A stretch of 64,000 nt of DNA from Terrisporobacter othiniensis. Lineage in GTDB: Bacteria > Bacillota > Clostridia > Peptostreptococcales > Peptostreptococcaceae. The notes beneath the pieces are model-generated. The model was not told the origin of the DNA and made no database searches. It was given only the letters and a program-made list of their open reading frames with translations. Position numbers and translations under genes: made by a program. The stretch is from the NCBI RefSeq assembly GCF_000808015.1, contig NZ_JWHR01000068.1:1-64000 (forward strand), read 5' to 3'. This document shows positions 62,529-64,000 of the stretch, one piece after another. How positions within the stretch are numbered: position 1 is the stretch's first letter; the number at the start of each line of letters is the position of its first letter.

Positions 62529-64000
62529 ATGTCGGAGGGAAAGCAAATAAATAATATAGGTTGGAACTTTCATAACACTTATAAGGATTTACCAAAGCCT
62601 TTTTATAGTGAAATAAAGTTAAGTCCTGTGAGAAAACCAGAGCTCATTATTCTTAACGAACCCTTAGCAAAGGCTTTGAATTTAAACGTGGAAGCACTGA
62701 AAAGCAAAGAAGGTGTAGAGATTTTAGCAGGAAATAAGAAAGCTGAAGGCGGAGCTTGCATTGCTCAAGCTTATAGTGGTCATCAATTTGGACATTTCAC
62801 CATGCTAGGAGATGGAAGAGCAGTTCTAATTGGTGAACAAAAAGTAGATACTGGCATAAACATTACGGGAGAAAGTTATAAAAAGTTTGATATCCAACTA
62901 AAAGGAAGTGGAAGAACACCTTATTCTCGTGGAGGGGATGGAAGGGCAGTGCTTGGACCTATGCTTCGTGAGTATATAATAAGCGAAGCCATGTATAATC
63001 TGAAAATACCAACAACTCGTAGTTTGGCAGTGGTGAAAACAGGAGAAAAAGTTTACAGAGAATATGTTAAAGAAGGGGCAATACTTACTAGGGTTGCTTC
63101 CAGTCATCTTAGATTTGGAACTTTTGAATATGCATCCAACTACTTGGGAAAAGAAGAAGTGAAAAAATTGGCTGACTATGCCATAGAGACACATTATCCT
63201 TATGTGAGAAATGATGAAAATAAATATCTGAGTTTTCTAAAAGAGGTAATAAAAGCTCATGCAAGTTTAGTATCTAAATGGTTATGTGTCGGATTTATTC
63301 ATGGTGTTATGAATACGGATAATATGACTATTAGTGGAGAAAGTATAGACTATGGACCATGTGCATTTATGAATACTTATGATCCAGATACTGTATTTAG
63401 CTCTATTGATGTACAGGGAAGATATGCTTATAAAAATCAGCCTAGTATGGCATCTTGGAATATTTGTAGACTTGCAGAAGCATTGCTTCCATTAATAAAC
63501 GAAGATGTTGATGTTGCCATAGATTTGGCACAAAAAGAGATATTTAAGTTTTCTGATTTACATTTTAAATACTGGTTTTCACAAATGAGAAATAAGTTAG
63601 GATTTTTCAATGAAGAGCCTATGGATAAGGCTATAATAGAAGACTTACTAAGTATGATGGAAAAATACAAAGAAGATTATACAAATACTTTTGTATCTTT
63701 AACTTATAGAAAAAACATGAATAGTGGAATGTTTGCAACATCTGAATTTACTAATTGGCATAAAAACTGGCAAGAAAGATTGGAAAGACAAGAAGAATCT
63801 ATAGATGAAGCTTATGAACTTATGAAAAAATCAAATCCAGTAGTTATACCAAGAAATCATAGAGTGGAAGAAGCATTAAAATCAGCAGATAATGGAGATT
63901 TCACAGTTATGGAAAAATTACTTTCTATACTTAGTAATCCTTATGAATACAAAGAAGAGATGGATGAGTACACAGAGTTGGCTGAACCATCAGATTTACC
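62529..64000 (+). CDS. selO: SelO/YdiU family protein adenylyltransferase, cut by window edge
   Basis: 490 codons of a pseudokinase-fold AMPylase that moves AMP from ATP onto protein hydroxyls. Starts [22 protein letters not shown] with [81 protein letters not shown] and [27 protein letters not shown] (the metal-binding N and D) are all present and typical. The end of the gene, where some members carry a Cys or selenocysteine motif, lies beyond the window. It does not appear linked to the van-like remnant before it. Confidence 0.95.
   Translation, partial: MSEGKQINNIGWNFHNTYKDLPKPFYSEIKLSPVRKPELIILNEPLAKALNLNVEALKSKEGVEILAGNKKAEGGACIAQAYSGHQFGHFTMLGDGRAVLIGEQKVDTGINITGESYKKFDIQLKGSGRTPYSRGGDGRAVLGPMLREYIISEAMYNLKIPTTRSLAVVKTGEKVYREYVKEGAILTRVASSHLRFGTFEYASNYLGKEEVKKLADYAIETHYPYVRNDENKYLSFLKEVIKAHASLVSKWLCVGFIHGVMNTDNMTISGESIDYGPCAFMNTYDPDTVFSSIDVQGRYAYKNQPSMASWNICRLAEALLPLINEDVDVAIDLAQKEIFKFSDLHFKYWFSQMRNKLGFFNEEPMDKAIIEDLLSMMEKYKEDYTNTFVSLTYRKNMNSGMFATSEFTNWHKNWQERLERQEESIDEAYELMKKSNPVVIPRNHRVEEALKSADNGDFTVMEKLLSILSNPYEYKEEMDEYTELAEPSDL

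Overview
The window is AT-rich chromosomal DNA of an anaerobic, spore-forming Firmicute, most likely Clostridia, family Peptostreptococcaceae (relatives of Clostridioides difficile, Paraclostridium or Paeniclostridium). The support is an alpha/beta-type spore protein gene, strong AGGAGG-type ribosome sites with occasional TTG starts, T-box and lysine riboswitch control, an oxygen-sensitive type of iron-sulfur serine dehydratase, anaerobic glycerol-3-phosphate oxidation, and a cggR-gapA-pgk-tpiA-gpmI-eno run. The species cannot be fixed from sequence reading alone. I saw no rRNA, tRNA, CRISPR array or prophage.

Layout. 1-2200: the end of an IS3-family element, a reverse-strand gene with class III nucleotide-cyclase-like motifs, then a tryptophan T-box leader and trpS. 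3300-4500: lrgA-lrgB-like pair. 4500-8310: reverse-strand lysine/diaminopimelate operon asd-dapA-dapB-dapH behind a lysine riboswitch. 8500-15050: serine dehydratase, a LysR regulator, and an acetoacetate/short-chain fatty acid cluster (thiolase, two CoA-transferase subunits, AtoE-like carrier). 15100-19650: GntR/YtrA-type repressor with twin operators, ABC exporter, an anchored protein and a VanZ-domain protein. 19680-22860: M20 peptidase, spore protein, methyltransferase, Hsp33. 23000-26700: MalY-type C-S lyase and an amino-acid ABC importer.

26690-32470: a glycerophosphodiesterase and a glycerol-3-phosphate oxidation operon, both behind terminator leaders, with glpP, the antiterminator that probably reads both leaders, between them. 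Two decayed genes lie here (a sodium:alanine symporter and an mgtC-like gene). 32650-38230: oligopeptide ABC operon flanked by 33-bp imperfect direct repeats. 38400-48900: cggR and lower glycolysis from gapA to eno, then pyk and glycerate kinase. 48900-49190: a decayed yjdF-family gene behind what looks like an intact yjdF riboswitch. 49300-54620: msrAB, secG, a PH-domain protein, an AEC carrier and RNase R. 54620-60250: complete pimelate-dependent biotin operon bioB-bioD-bioA-(membrane protein)-bioW-bioF. 60270-62440: a GCGAAGC-rich repeat also found near trpS, a small unknown gene, and a van-like remnant (VanY-type carboxypeptidase, VanZ-like fragment, and a deletion scar joining a response-regulator start to a histidine-kinase end). 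62529 to the end: SelO, cut by the window edge.

The most notable items are the solitary cyclase-like protein beside an IS element, the riboswitch left controlling a dead gene, the vanRS deletion scar, the matched GlpP leaders with a palindromic shared -35 region, and the paired GCGAAGC repeat. All calls come from reading motifs and base pairing by eye; no database search was run.
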